Below, one piece after another: positions 1 to 7,307 of a stretch of DNA of 64,000 nucleotides. The notes under the pieces are model-generated. The model saw only the letters and a program-made list of their open reading frames with translations, did no database searches and was not told the origin of the DNA. The DNA comes from Terriglobales bacterium (lineage in GTDB: Bacteria; Acidobacteriota; Terriglobia; Terriglobales; Acidobacteriaceae), in assembly GCA_035561515.1 (NCBI GenBank), contig DATMXP010000037.1, positions 1 through 64,000 on the forward strand. The letters are read 5' to 3'. Numbering within the stretch: the stretch's first letter is position 1; every line of letters begins with the position of its first letter. The position numbers and the translations under genes are program-made.

Positions 1-91
1 ATAGTAGTTAGAATGATGGAAGAAGGGGAATATTCCTTTCTTCACTTCCCGCAATCCCCACAAATTCTAAGCGTACTCGAAGCCGACATTA

Positions 92-316
92 GTGTGTCGG
101 CTATTCGCTTTTGGAGACAGTTTGGACAGAAAGACCCGCGAACGAAAAATCCAAGATGTACTTCGCCAGTTGACGAGGGCATATCTCAGGGAACGTAATC
201 CTCGCATCTATGCCCGTCTGCGGAAACGCGCAACGGAAATCGTAGACGCTGACATAGCGGCAAAGCTCATCGGAGAAATGAATGCCATTGAAGAAACCAA
301 CTCAGAAAGAAATTAG
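92..316 (+). CDS. small basic protein of the integrated element, unknown function
   Basis: A 74-residue reading frame with a GTG start, rich in Arg and Lys (for example RKTRERKIQDVLRQL) and predicted to be mostly helical. I do not recognise a family. It is the first of three small same-strand frames (92-316, 282-431, 443-832) that overlap or lie close together, as in phage or integrative-element cargo. The charged helical composition would suit nucleic-acid or protein binding, but that is only inference. The start is uncertain, because residues before RKTRE may not be translated. Confidence 0.4.
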   Translation: MCRLFAFGDSLDRKTRERKIQDVLRQLTRAYLRERNPRIYARLRKRATEIVDADIAAKLIGEMNAIEETNSERN

Positions 317-431
317 CGGCAGCATCAGGAAGCCGCGTAAAGAACAACCTACAGCTAAGACTCCTAAACGCGGCCCTGTGACCTGTAGCTGGCGTGAGGT
401 AGTCTCCAACGGGAAATTGAATTACCGATAA
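282..431 (+). CDS. very small basic protein of the element
   Basis: A 49-codon frame starts with ATG at 282 inside the end of the preceding frame and stops with TAA at 429-431. It encodes a Lys/Pro/Thr-rich tail followed by a short region ending CSWREVVSNGKLNYR. The composition is non-random (Lys and Pro in the first half, then a compact-looking end), and the frame sits between two other small same-strand frames. Function unknown. It could be a chance ORF. Confidence 0.3.
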   Translation: MPLKKPTQKEISGSIRKPRKEQPTAKTPKRGPVTCSWREVVSNGKLNYR

Positions 432-442
432 AGGACTAATGG

Positions 443-832
443 ATGGAACCAACAATACAGGATTTACAGGTTCAGATTGAGGAGCTACGGAACAAGCTGA
501 ACGAGTCCGAACAGGGCCGTCAGTTCCTTGTGGAGCATTTCACGGAACGATTAAGCGAGGACAGCGAGAAACGTGCTCAAGAGCTATTGGCCGAACGTCT
601 GCAATCGAAGCAGGAGAGCGTACAGGCACAACTCAAGTCGATTGGACTCAAACGGCCAGATTCCTATGCTGAATACAAAAGCCTCAGTCTTACCGACCAA
701 GCACGTTGTTTGAGCGAATTCGGAGGCGAAGCGTTCATGGCCGACCTACTGCGAAAGAAAGCTGCTGAGGACGCGGAACTTCGTCGTAAGGCAATCATTG
801 AACAGCAGGCAAAGAAGAATCCCACGCTCTAA
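443..832 (+). CDS. coiled-coil small protein of the element
   Basis: A 129-residue protein with ATG at 443 and a purine-rich site (AAAGGA, about 430-435) upstream. The first 60 residues show heptad-like Leu/Ile spacing with many Glu, Gln and Lys (QIEELRNKLNESEQGRQF), indicating a coiled coil. The C-terminal 35 residues are Ala/Glu/Lys-rich and helical. No family recognised. It is the last gene of the small cargo cluster, followed by a region of inverted repeats and then the oppositely oriented serine recombinase. A structural or DNA-associated role is possible but not shown. Confidence 0.5.
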   Translation: MEPTIQDLQVQIEELRNKLNESEQGRQFLVEHFTERLSEDSEKRAQELLAERLQSKQESVQAQLKSIGLKRPDSYAEYKSLSLTDQARCLSEFGGEAFMADLLRKKAAEDAELRRKAIIEQQAKKNPTL

Positions 833-1140
833 CAGGAATTGGGGCAGCAAAGTATTCTCCCTTCCGCTGTCCGAACGCTCCCGACGTGTGACGGTGAGCG
901 TAAACACGATGGGCTGGTGCCATCCTTCGCTGGCCCATCACATTTCGCTGCACACTGTGCAGCAACAAGATTCCGCAGCCGTTGAGCCGTCTTTGGGATT
1001 CCATAAGGACGATAGGCGAGATGTGCGGAAGTTGGTCAAAATGGGCGTACCGGAACGTACAGCTATTGACCCTTGCACACGTCTAGCAGACGACCGTATT
1101 TCTCCAGCGGTGAATGTCGCCGGATAGAGGTGCAAAAATG

Positions 1141-1188
1141 CGGTCTGCGCTTCAATTGGAGAAAAAAGGCCACTAGAAGCGCAGACCG
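1141..1188. repeat. perfect 13-bp inverted repeat (stem-loop), likely bidirectional terminator or recombination site
   Basis: Left arm CGGTCTGCGCTTC at 1141-1153 and right arm GAAGCGCAGACCG at 1176-1188 are exactly complementary around a 22-nt A-rich loop. It lies between convergent genes, 78 bp beyond the stop of the serine recombinase. Confidence 0.7.
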
Positions 1189-1192
1189 TTAA

Positions 1193-1206
1193 ACAACCTA
1201 GGTTGT
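1193..1206. repeat. 14-bp perfect palindrome
   Basis: ACAACCTAGGTTGT is self-complementary and begins 5 bp after the large stem-loop. It could be a dimeric protein binding site. No specific regulator is implied by the sequence. Confidence 0.6.
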
Positions 1207-1265
1207 CAATGAACGCCCTGCACATTGAGTGCATACGACCTGAGCCGTTGAACTTGTATCGCCAA

Positions 1266-1841
1266 CTACGCGAGTGTCCGGCGAATGGTCAACTCGCATA
1301 CGCCGAACTTCTCAGCGATTTGTTTGAACGTGGCACCGGACTCCCGCAGGGCTGCAATCTCTGCCCTGTGATGGTCACGCAGGGACTTTGGACGGCCACC
1401 TACGCGGCCCTGGGCCTTGGCACGGGCAAGCCCTGCAAGCGTTCGCTCGCGCAGCCTGTCTTTCTCCATTTTGGCGAAGCAACTGAGCAGGGCGATGATT
1501 CCGTCACCGAGCGGCCCAATGGTGGAGATATATGGTTCGCTGTAGCTGGTGAACTTCACACCGACGCTAGACAGTCGTTGCAGGTACGTGAGGGCTGCTA
1601 ATGGCCCTTCTCTGGTGAGACGGTCTAACGCCCAAACCAGAACGGCCTCAAAGCGACGTTTACCAGCGTCTCTGAGCATCGCCTGTAGTTGTTCGCGGTC
1701 TGCACGGCCTCCACTGGCAACGTCAACGTATTCTTGGACTATCTGCCAGCCCTGAGCTTCGCAGTGCTGTCTCAATTGACGAAGTTGGTTTGTTGCATCC
1801 TGTCCGTCAGTGCTAACGCGGCTATAAATGGCGATTCTCAT
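1266..1841 (-). CDS. serine recombinase (resolvase/invertase family)
   Basis: A complete 191-residue small serine recombinase. The N-terminal catalytic domain begins MRIAIYSRVSTDGQ, where the Ser of YSRVSTDGQ is the nucleophile. It continues with the DRLTR segment, and the helix E region contains MEKDRLRERTLAGLARAK. It ends in GRPK and a helix-turn-helix of about 40 residues (TFKQIAEKFGVCELTIRR). This is the normal resolvase/invertase size, so it is likely functional. It would catalyse site-specific strand exchange, either resolving or inverting element DNA. It lies convergent to the small cargo genes, next to perfect inverted repeats that could hold its site. Confidence 0.9.
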   Translation of the reverse strand: MRIAIYSRVSTDGQDATNQLRQLRQHCEAQGWQIVQEYVDVASGGRADREQLQAMLRDAGKRRFEAVLVWALDRLTREGPLAALTYLQRLSSVGVKFTSYSEPYISTIGPLGDGIIALLSCFAKMEKDRLRERTLAGLARAKAQGRVGGRPKSLRDHHRAEIAALRESGATFKQIAEKFGVCELTIRRTLA

Positions 1842-1995
1842 AGGGTTGAACCTCGTATCTAAAACGGTCGTTTTGTTACTGCGAATGATGGCGTCTGTAA
1901 ATCGTTGAAAGTTCGTGATGGATTGAACGTGAAATCGCTACCCGTTTTTGTTAGGCCACTGGGAACGTCCGGATTAGTGAACGTCCCCAGAGGAT

Positions 1996-2196
1996 TCAGT
2001 TCACCGCCATTGACTCAGCCGTGAGCATCACTGCCAAGTCACAAGCACAAATTGCTTTGCAGTTGTTCACTACCAGACCGCAGAACTTGGAGTGACACGT
2101 CACACATTCGCTCAGTAAGGCCACTGGCACCGTCTCTGAGCAGCTTGCACACTGTGCGACGGCTTCTGAGCCGTCCATCACTAACGAATCGCTCAT
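1996..2196 (-). CDS. small Cys-rich (zinc-ribbon-like) protein
   Basis: A 66-residue protein. I chose the ATG at 2196-2194 because a strong ribosome-binding site (AAAGGAG, 6 nt upstream) precedes it. A longer frame reaching 2241 lacks one. Cysteines are paired as CASC and CVTC, followed by C...C and CAC, a spacing typical of zinc-binding modules (CASCSETVPVALLSECVTC). It lies within the integrated element upstream of the serine recombinase on the same strand. Family not recognised; zinc binding is inferred from the cysteine pairs only. Confidence 0.55.
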   Translation of the reverse strand: MSDSLVMDGSEAVAQCASCSETVPVALLSECVTCHSKFCGLVVNNCKAICACDLAVMLTAESMAVN

Positions 2197-2719
2197 ATCG
2201 CTCCTTTGCCTCTTCTCGTATTCGTTGCTTAACGACTGCAACGTCCTTCAAAGATGCCCGAGCGGTGATGTGCGTCAAGTGGAAAACGAACTGGCAGATG
2301 GATGGATGAACACTCACAACTGCTAAGTGACTGGAGTGTATAGCGTTAACGTTAGTGGAAATGTATCTGTCGAGATGTGAAGTTAGGCAGTGAACATGCG
2401 CGTGTGCGTCAATTCGCGGCTGGAAACGGTTCACAGAGGGTGATGATGCATGGTCGGAGTAAGAAAACGACATACCGCGTCGGTAGCCCTGACAATTTTT
2501 CACTGTGTGGAGGTTGTCTAACAATTACGGAACTCATAATCGAATCGGTGACCTGCACAACTTCCACTGGCTAAGGTAGCGCAGAGGAAAAGATTCTCTC
2601 TGAGCCGTTCCAGAGGACAACTAAGGGCGTCTTTTTCTATTTTTTCGAGTGTTCGGGACGACTGTATAGCAATTCTTCCCAAGTGGTTCTCGTCGGCAAC
2701 GGAACCAAAAAACGAGGAG
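2197..2719. other. gene-free stretch in the element
   Basis: This region separates leftward genes (zinc-ribbon protein, recombinase) from the rightward HTH-integrase pair, so it should hold divergent promoters. The frames that cross it overlap on opposite strands and have no recognisable motifs or ribosome-binding sites. I see no RNA gene or clear repeat. Confidence 0.4.
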
Positions 2720-2956
2720 ATGTTTAAGCACCTGATGAATATCGAATGGCTGACGGCTGAAGAAGCCGCGCAGCATTTGCGTGTAAAAGTGCGAACGTTA
2801 CTGCTATGGACTCGCTTAGGAAAAATTAGAGGCTATGCGCTGTCTGGCACCCAAAGGAAGGTCTGGCGGTATCTCAGAGCTGACCTAGACGCATCACTGC
2901 TAGGAACTCCTGTGTTACATTCTGCTCTGCCGTCCGTGCTCGGGAGGATGGATTGA
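2720..2956 (+). CDS. small helix-turn-helix (excisionase/MerR-like) protein
   Basis: A 78-residue protein. WLTAEEAAQHLRVKVRTLLLW matches the winged HTH pattern of the excisionase / helix-turn-helix 17 group (LTxEEAAxxLxVxxxTLxxW), and it continues with a wing-like RKVWRY. Such proteins bind element ends or promoters and control excision by the neighbouring integrase. Its stop (TGA) overlaps the TTG start of the integrase, implying translational coupling. GAGGAG abuts the ATG at 2720, an unusually short spacing. The in-frame ATG at 2735 is an alternative start. Confidence 0.75.
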   Translation: MFKHLMNIEWLTAEEAAQHLRVKVRTLLLWTRLGKIRGYALSGTQRKVWRYLRADLDASLLGTPVLHSALPSVLGRMD

Positions 2957-4056
2957 AACGAGCACGGCATCAGAATGGAAGTGTAGTGTTTAACAAACGC
3001 AGCAAAACTTGGCATTTTCTCTGGCGTGAGAACGGTCAACGTCGCTCAAAGCTACTGGGGCCGGAGTCGGAACTTCCGACAAAGGCCGCAGCGTGGAGAG
3101 TGGCAGAACCATTCCGGCGGTCACTGGATGTGCCAACAACCACAACGCCGACAGTTAAGGCACTTGCCGAACGGTATGAGTCAGAGCGAATACCATCCCG
3201 GTTTTCGACAGCCAGAATGTACCGTTCATGGTTGCGGAACTACATCATTCCTGAGTGGGGCAGCAAAGGAGTAACGGAGCTACAGCCGCGTGCAGTTGAG
3301 CTTTGGCTGCGGCATCTGACCTTGTCTTCGAAGAGCAAAGCGCATATCCGTGCAATGCTTCGGATACTTGTTGACTTCGCTATGTGGTCTGGGTTGATGG
3401 AGATTTCGCGCAATCCGATAGAGCTAGTAGTAGTGCGAGGCGCGACGAATCGGACGAGGCAACCAAGAAGCCTAACCGTTGAAGAATTCCAGAGGCTAAT
3501 TCAACACTCGGGAGAGCCGCTTCGAACGATGGCTCAGGTGGCAGTATGTTTCGGCTTACGAGTCTCTGAGTTGCTGGCTCTCAAGTGGGGCGATATTGAC
3601 TGGCTACGAGGAAAGCTGCACATACAGAGAGCCATCGTGATGCAGAACGTTGATGATGTAAAAACCATCGCGTCTCGGAAGCCAATGAGTATTGATGCTT
3701 CACTTCTAGAGGTATTCCAAGTATGGCGACAACGTACCCAGTTTTCAGGGGACACTGATTGGGTGTTTGCGAGTCCAGTGGAACTGGGCCGACTGCCTTA
3801 TTCCTATCCTTGGTTCTGGCTGGAACTCCAAAAGGCAGCCAAGGCAGCGGAACTGGGAAAGCTGGGAACTCACACTTTCCGACATACCTACCGGAGTTGG
3901 CTTGATGCCGTCGGTACTCCTATAGCAGTGCAGCAACGCATGATGCGTCACACGGACATTAGAACGACTCTTAATGTTTACGGTGACGTTGTAACCGGAG
4001 AGATGGAGCAAGCTGGTTCGAGAGTCGCGGAACTCGCTCTAAGTGGACTGCTCTAA
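2953..4056 (+). CDS. tyrosine-type site-specific integrase
   Basis: A 367-residue phage-type integrase. The N-terminal part is a short arm-binding-like segment and a SAM-like core-binding domain (about 65-165). The catalytic domain carries the expected residues: Arg in GLRVSELLALKW, His-x-x-Arg in HTFRHTYRSW, a later His in MMRHTD, and the Tyr nucleophile in TLNVYGDV. The TTG start at 2953 is supported by GGGAGGA just upstream and by overlap with the HTH gene stop. It ends 46 bp before the 3' end of tRNA-Ser(GGA), the usual position of an integrase beside its tRNA attachment site. It catalyses integration and excision of the element that occupies the left end of the window. Confidence 0.93.
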   Translation: MKRARHQNGSVVFNKRSKTWHFLWRENGQRRSKLLGPESELPTKAAAWRVAEPFRRSLDVPTTTTPTVKALAERYESERIPSRFSTARMYRSWLRNYIIPEWGSKGVTELQPRAVELWLRHLTLSSKSKAHIRAMLRILVDFAMWSGLMEISRNPIELVVVRGATNRTRQPRSLTVEEFQRLIQHSGEPLRTMAQVAVCFGLRVSELLALKWGDIDWLRGKLHIQRAIVMQNVDDVKTIASRKPMSIDASLLEVFQVWRQRTQFSGDTDWVFASPVELGRLPYSYPWFWLELQKAAKAAELGKLGTHTFRHTYRSWLDAVGTPIAVQQRMMRHTDIRTTLNVYGDVVTGEMEQAGSRVAELALSGLL

Positions 4057-4078
4057 GTGGATTGCAGGTGGATTGCAG
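4037..4078. repeat. short direct repeats at the integrase/tRNA junction
   Basis: CTCTAAGTGGACTG (4037-4050) is followed directly by CTCTAAGTGGATTG (4051-4064). GTGGATTGCAG occurs twice back to back (4057-4067, 4068-4078). They cover the integrase stop and end 25 bp before the tRNA. Position and tandem nature would suit integrase arm-type sites, but this is inferred. Confidence 0.5.
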
Positions 4079-4102
4079 GCCGAGTTAAGTAGTTGAAAGT
4101 AC

Positions 4103-4192
4103 TGGCGGAGAGAGAGGGATTCGAACCCTCGATAGAGTTTCCCCTATACACGCTTTCCAAGCGTGCGCCTTCAGCCACTCGGCCATCTCTCC
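4103..4192 (-). tRNA. tRNA-Ser (anticodon GGA)
   Basis: Read on the minus strand it starts GGAGAGATGGCCGAGTGG and ends TCTCTCCGCCA, giving a 7-bp acceptor stem, discriminator G and an encoded CCA. The anticodon stem-loop CGCTTGGAAAGCG presents GGA (reads UCC and UCU). It has the long variable arm typical of tRNA-Ser and the TTCGAAT T-loop. Its 3' end faces the integrase gene and is therefore the likely attachment site of the element at 1-4100. Confidence 0.97.
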
Positions 4193-4270
4193 GCTGAGAA
4201 GGGATGTGGCTTCGTTCCATTGTACCAGCAGTTCTAATCAGGGCCGTCCCATGCGGCGCAAACGCAAAAC

Positions 4271-4298
4271 AAAAGCCCGACCTCGTGGGCCGGGCTTT
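4271..4298 (-). terminator. rho-independent terminator of the bacterioferritin gene
   Basis: On the minus strand AAAGCCCG and CGGGCTTTT form a stem around a short GC-rich loop, followed by a T-rich tail (TTTTGTTTTGC). It starts 17 bp past the bacterioferritin stop codon. Confidence 0.8.
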
Positions 4299-4314
4299 GC
4301 AAGCTTGGAATGCT

Positions 4315-4794
4315 TTAGTCTTCGCCTTCGCCCATCTGCTGCGCCAGGTAGTTCTGGATCCCCATCTGCTTGATCAACTCCAGTTGCGCTTCGAGCCAGT
4401 CGATATGGTGTTCTTCATCCACCAGGATGTGTTCCAGCAGTTCGCGCGACCCGGCATCGTTCGCCGCGGAGCAGACGTGAACGCCATCGTTCAGCCGCTT
4501 CACGGCGTCGTACTCCACCTGCAAGTCGTTCTTGAATTGTTGTTCCACCGAGCCGCCGATATTGATTTTGAAGTAATCGCTCATGTTCGGCGTCCCGTCG
4601 AGATACAGAATCCGCTCCATCAACTTCTCCGCGTGCTTCATCTCGTCGATGGATTCTTTTCGGACGTAGTTCGCGAGCCGCTCATAACCCCAGTTCTCGC
4701 ACATCTCGGCATGAAGGAAGTATTGGTTGATGGCCGTCAATTCAGCTTTCAGCACTTCTTGCAGGACTGCCAGAACTTTCGCATCACCTTTCAC
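4315..4794 (-). CDS. bfr: bacterioferritin
   Basis: A 159-residue protein of standard bacterioferritin length, beginning [19 protein letters not shown]. The di-iron ferroxidase ligands are visible: Glu in ELTAINQ, Glu and His in DEMKH, Glu in VEYDA, and Glu and His in DEEHHIDW. The Met of DEMKH that binds haem in known bacterioferritins is present. It oxidises ferrous iron and stores it as a mineral inside a 24-subunit shell in the cytoplasm. It is apparently monocistronic, with its own terminator. Confidence is high. Confidence 0.95.
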   Translation of the reverse strand: MKGDAKVLAVLQEVLKAELTAINQYFLHAEMCENWGYERLANYVRKESIDEMKHAEKLMERILYLDGTPNMSDYFKINIGGSVEQQFKNDLQVEYDAVKRLNDGVHVCSAANDAGSRELLEHILVDEEHHIDWLEAQLELIKQMGIQNYLAQQMGEGED

Positions 4795-4879
4795 GTGTCG
4801 CTCTCCAGATGGATATCGTTATCAGTACGCGAAATTCTACCAGCAATCCCCGTTTGTGACAGCGGTGTCCTCCGAACCT

Positions 4880-5680
4880 CTAAGCTGCCGTGGTTTTTCC
4901 TCCGAGCAGCGTCAAAACTTCGCCCGTGATATAGCTCGAATCCGCCTCCGACGCGAAGAATACATACGCCGGTGCCACTTCCTCAGGTTGGCCGGCCCTT
5001 CCCATCGGCGTGTTCTTGCCGTGTTTGGCCGTCTCCTCCGGATCAAAGTCGCTCGCCACCAGAGGCGTCCAGATCGGGCCCGGTGCAACGCAATTGACCC
5101 TTATCCCTCTTTCCACCATCTGCTGAGCCAGAGTCTTCGTGAACGCGTGGATCGCGCCCTTCGTAGACGAGTAATCCAGTAGGTCCTTGTTGCCCTGCAA
5201 CCCGGTGATCGACCCTGTATTAATGATGGCGCTACCCGGCTTCAGGTGGGGAATTGCGGCTTTTGCCATGTGGAAGTAGCCGTAGATGTTCGTCCGAAAC
5301 GTGTGGTCCCACTGCTGCTCGGTGATCTTCTCAATGCTCTCCTGGCTGTTCTGAAACGCAGCATTATTGACCAGGATGTCCAACTTCCCGAACTCCTCGA
5401 CCGTGTTCTCCACGGCCTCTCGGCAGAAATTCGGATCGCCGACGTCACCTTCAATCAGTAGGCATCTGCGGCCAGCCCCTTCCACTGCCGCTTGTGTCTC
5501 TTCAGCGTCGCTTTGTTCTTCGGGCAAGTAAACAATAGCCACATCAGCACCCTCTCTGGCGTACAGAGTGGCCACCGCCCGGCCAATCCCCGAATCGCCG
5601 CCCGTGATAAGCGCCACCTTCCCTTTCAGTTTTCCTGCTGGCTTGTATTCTTCGCCCCGGAACCGCGGGCGCGGCTCCAT
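4880..5680 (-). CDS. SDR-family oxidoreductase (YghA/YhxC-like), main body
   Basis: A 266-residue short-chain dehydrogenase. The cofactor motif TGGDSGIG is at residues 26-33, NNAA follows the fourth strand, the catalytic Ser lies in INTGSITG and the Tyr/Lys pair in YSSTK. The C-terminal loop with GQPEEVAPAYVFFASE and TGEVLTLLGG is typical of the subgroup containing YghA and the stress proteins YhxC/GsiB-neighbour dehydrogenases. It is an NAD(P)-dependent reductase of unknown physiological substrate. Family members carry about 40 further residues before this start. Those residues are found here in another frame (5626-5844), so the gene may be frameshifted; see that entry. The first available start in this frame is the ATG at 5680. 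Confidence 0.9.
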   Translation of the reverse strand: MEPRPRFRGEEYKPAGKLKGKVALITGGDSGIGRAVATLYAREGADVAIVYLPEEQSDAEETQAAVEGAGRRCLLIEGDVGDPNFCREAVENTVEEFGKLDILVNNAAFQNSQESIEKITEQQWDHTFRTNIYGYFHMAKAAIPHLKPGSAIINTGSITGLQGNKDLLDYSSTKGAIHAFTKTLAQQMVERGIRVNCVAPGPIWTPLVASDFDPEETAKHGKNTPMGRAGQPEEVAPAYVFFASEADSSYITGEVLTLLGGKTTAA

Positions 5681-5844
5681 CTCCGCAGCCCGGGCTTCTC
5701 CAGCTTCTTCTTCATGTACGGAGGTTCTGGTTCCTGGACGGGTCCTTCCGTCGTTCTCCGATGCGGGAACTCATGCACCCGCGCCTTCTTCTTCTCCTGT
5801 GTCTCTCCTGATCCGGACTTCTTCGGACTGCTCTTCTTCGCCAT
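5626..5844 (-). CDS. out-of-frame N-terminal part of the SDR gene (probable frameshift) or small separate ORF
   Basis: ATG at 5844-5842 is preceded by CAGGAGTG, a good ribosome-binding site. The frame encodes a Lys/Ser-rich start (MAKKSSPKKSG), then PEPPYMKKKLEKPGL. In YghA-like dehydrogenases a similar Pro-rich segment with PGL runs directly into a Glu-Met-x-Pro-x-Pro stretch. Here the continuation AAEMEPRPRF lies in the SDR frame starting near 5690. Restoring one base around 5685 would give one uninterrupted protein of about 320 residues. After that point this frame becomes basic nonsense and stops at 5626. I read it as a frameshift or sequencing error, with a genuine overlapping small gene as the alternative. 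Confidence 0.5.
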   Translation of the reverse strand: MAKKSSPKKSGSGETQEKKKARVHEFPHRRTTEGPVQEPEPPYMKKKLEKPGLRRWSRARGSGAKNTSQQEN

Positions 5845-5901
5845 CTCCCACTCCTGATGCTGTGATGCGAGAGCGAACAAATGCGCAACGGCTACGCTCG
5901 A

Positions 5902-6651
5902 TTACGCCGCGCGGCGCTCCTCGAGCCGTCGTACCAGCGCCTTCAACTCCAATGCGTTCTGGACGGCGTAAGCAGCCTGGTCGTTATCGAAGTACGCAAA
6001 CACCGCCTTCAGCCTGCCCCGTTGTTCATGGATCCACGACGCCCACTCTTCCAAACGTTCCCCCGAGTAACTCCCTTGGTAAGGACCACCCGGCCCATGC
6101 AGCCGCACATACGTCCAGTCCGCCGTAACCTCAAGCGGCGAGTGCCTGCCATTTAGCTCGAAAATGCAGAATGCCGCATTATGGCGACGCAGGATCTCGT
6201 ACACGCGGTCTGTGTGCCACGAGTGTTCCCGAAACTCGATGGCATACCGATGCCGCTTCGGCAGTGCTGCAAGAAACTCCTCCAGCCGCTCCGGATTCAT
6301 GCCCCACTTTGGAGGAAGCTGAAACAGAATGGGTCCCAGCTTCTCCTTCAGTTCCTCGGCCCTCGGAATCAGGTTCTCCAGCGCGTTTTCCGGGTCCTTC
6401 AATTTCTTCATGTGAGTGATGAACCGCGAACCTTTCACGGCGAAGCAGAAGTTCGTCGGAGTCGCTTCCCGCCAGCTCCGAAACGCAGCCTCTGTCGGCA
6501 GCCGGTAAAAGCTGTTGTTGATCTCGACGGTATCGAAATGCTGGTAGTACACCTCCAGCATCTTGGCGCCCGGCAGCTTCGGGTCATAAAAGGGGCCACA
6601 CCAATGCTTGTAGTGCCATCCCGAAGTTCCAATCCGAACGCCGCCGTGCAT
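5902..6651 (-). CDS. DUF72 family protein (YecE-like)
   Basis: A 249-residue protein with the DUF72 signature. It starts RIGTSGWHYKHWCGPFYDPK, followed by EINNSFYRLP, KGSRFITHMKKLKD, the LFQLPPKW stretch and YVRLHGPGGPYQGSY near the end. The family folds as a TIM barrel and is widespread, with no settled biochemical role. Its ATG overlaps the TGA stop of the upstream membrane-protein gene (TGATG), so the two are translationally coupled. Confidence 0.9.
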   Translation of the reverse strand: MHGGVRIGTSGWHYKHWCGPFYDPKLPGAKMLEVYYQHFDTVEINNSFYRLPTEAAFRSWREATPTNFCFAVKGSRFITHMKKLKDPENALENLIPRAEELKEKLGPILFQLPPKWGMNPERLEEFLAALPKRHRYAIEFREHSWHTDRVYEILRRHNAAFCIFELNGRHSPLEVTADWTYVRLHGPGGPYQGSYSGERLEEWASWIHEQRGRLKAVFAYFDNDQAAYAVQNALELKALVRRLEERRAA

Positions 6652-7193
6652 CAGAGTTGTCTCCTGATCGCCGAACGCACCAGCTCTGTTGTCATACCGA
6701 AAACCACGTGTTCTCCCGCTGAATCCGCGTGCATGGCTTTGCTGTACTCTTCGCGGTGGCGCGTCAGGCCAAACTTAGGCATCAGGTACTCGAATGCGAC
6801 CAGCCACAGCCCAATTCCGAACCCGAGCCCCGCTCCTGCTTTTGTGATCGGTGCCACTTCATTCGCGGCGCCATACGCAGCTCCTAACCCAGCTCCCATC
6901 GCGTAATGGACAGCAGTGGCTCCGAGCGCCCGTTGCTGTCGCGTTAATTCGCGTCCAAGAACCCGCCGGCTGAACTCACTTGCCACCACCACCGTTGAAT
7001 CCCATTCCTGTGGGCTGGCATTCATCGCCAACTTGCTGCCTTTCACCAGGAATGGTCGCGGCCTTTCTTTCAGCACGAGTCGATCGAACGCTCCCGCGAA
7101 CAGCGACATGCACCACGACCCGAGCAACCCGCCAATCGCTCCTGCCGTCGCTCCTTTCAGCAGCTTGGAAAGCACAACTTCCGTTCGCTTCAC
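6651..7193 (-). CDS. small membrane protein, YagU/DUF1440-like
   Basis: About 180 residues from a GTG at 7193 that has GAGGG four bases upstream. An in-frame TTG at 7271 would add 26 basic residues. It has a Gly/Ala-rich hydrophobic segment (LLKGATAGAIGGLLGSWCMSLF), then a soluble stretch, then two further membrane-like segments (AVHYAMGAGLGAAYGA and AGLGFGIGLWLVAFEY). The layout resembles the YagU/DUF1440 inner-membrane proteins, but I am not certain of the family. It forms a two-gene unit with the DUF72 gene. Function unknown. Confidence 0.65.
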   Translation of the reverse strand: MKRTEVVLSKLLKGATAGAIGGLLGSWCMSLFAGAFDRLVLKERPRPFLVKGSKLAMNASPQEWDSTVVVASEFSRRVLGRELTRQQRALGATAVHYAMGAGLGAAYGAANEVAPITKAGAGLGFGIGLWLVAFEYLMPKFGLTRHREEYSKAMHADSAGEHVVFGMTTELVRSAIRRQL

Positions 7194-7307
7194 ATATCCC
7201 TCTGCATGCTTTGACGCCAATCCTTCCACTCGTGTTCTCTTGGCAACCCTGCTCTTGCGACACTGTTCCAAGCCAAGGGACGATACTCACTCACGGAGAC
7301 GATTTCG

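Larger units (their letters stand above)
833..1265. other. gene-free stretch between convergent element genes, rich in inverted repeats
   Basis: No convincing gene. It contains several inverted repeats: arms GATGGGC/GCCCATC (908-914 and 933-939), a palindrome GCTGCACACTGTGCAGC (947-963), a long stem at 1141-1188 and a 14-bp palindrome at 1193-1206. Short frames here overlap the repeats and look random. Because the flanking genes converge, some of these probably act as terminators. Others could be recombinase sites. Confidence 0.5.

Noticed and set aside
1141-1206. Integron attC-like site (GTTAAAC near a stem)
   Set aside because: Only one of the required core sequences is present. The matching RYYYAAC core and the L/R box spacing are absent, and the recombinase is not an integron integrase.
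4204-4929. Plus-strand frame covering the bacterioferritin gene
   Set aside because: Antisense shadow. Bacterioferritin ligands and ribosome site are on the minus strand.
5492-6128. Plus-strand frames opposite the SDR and DUF72 genes
   Set aside because: Low-complexity Ser/Pro/Arg translations with no motif; shadows of the minus-strand genes.
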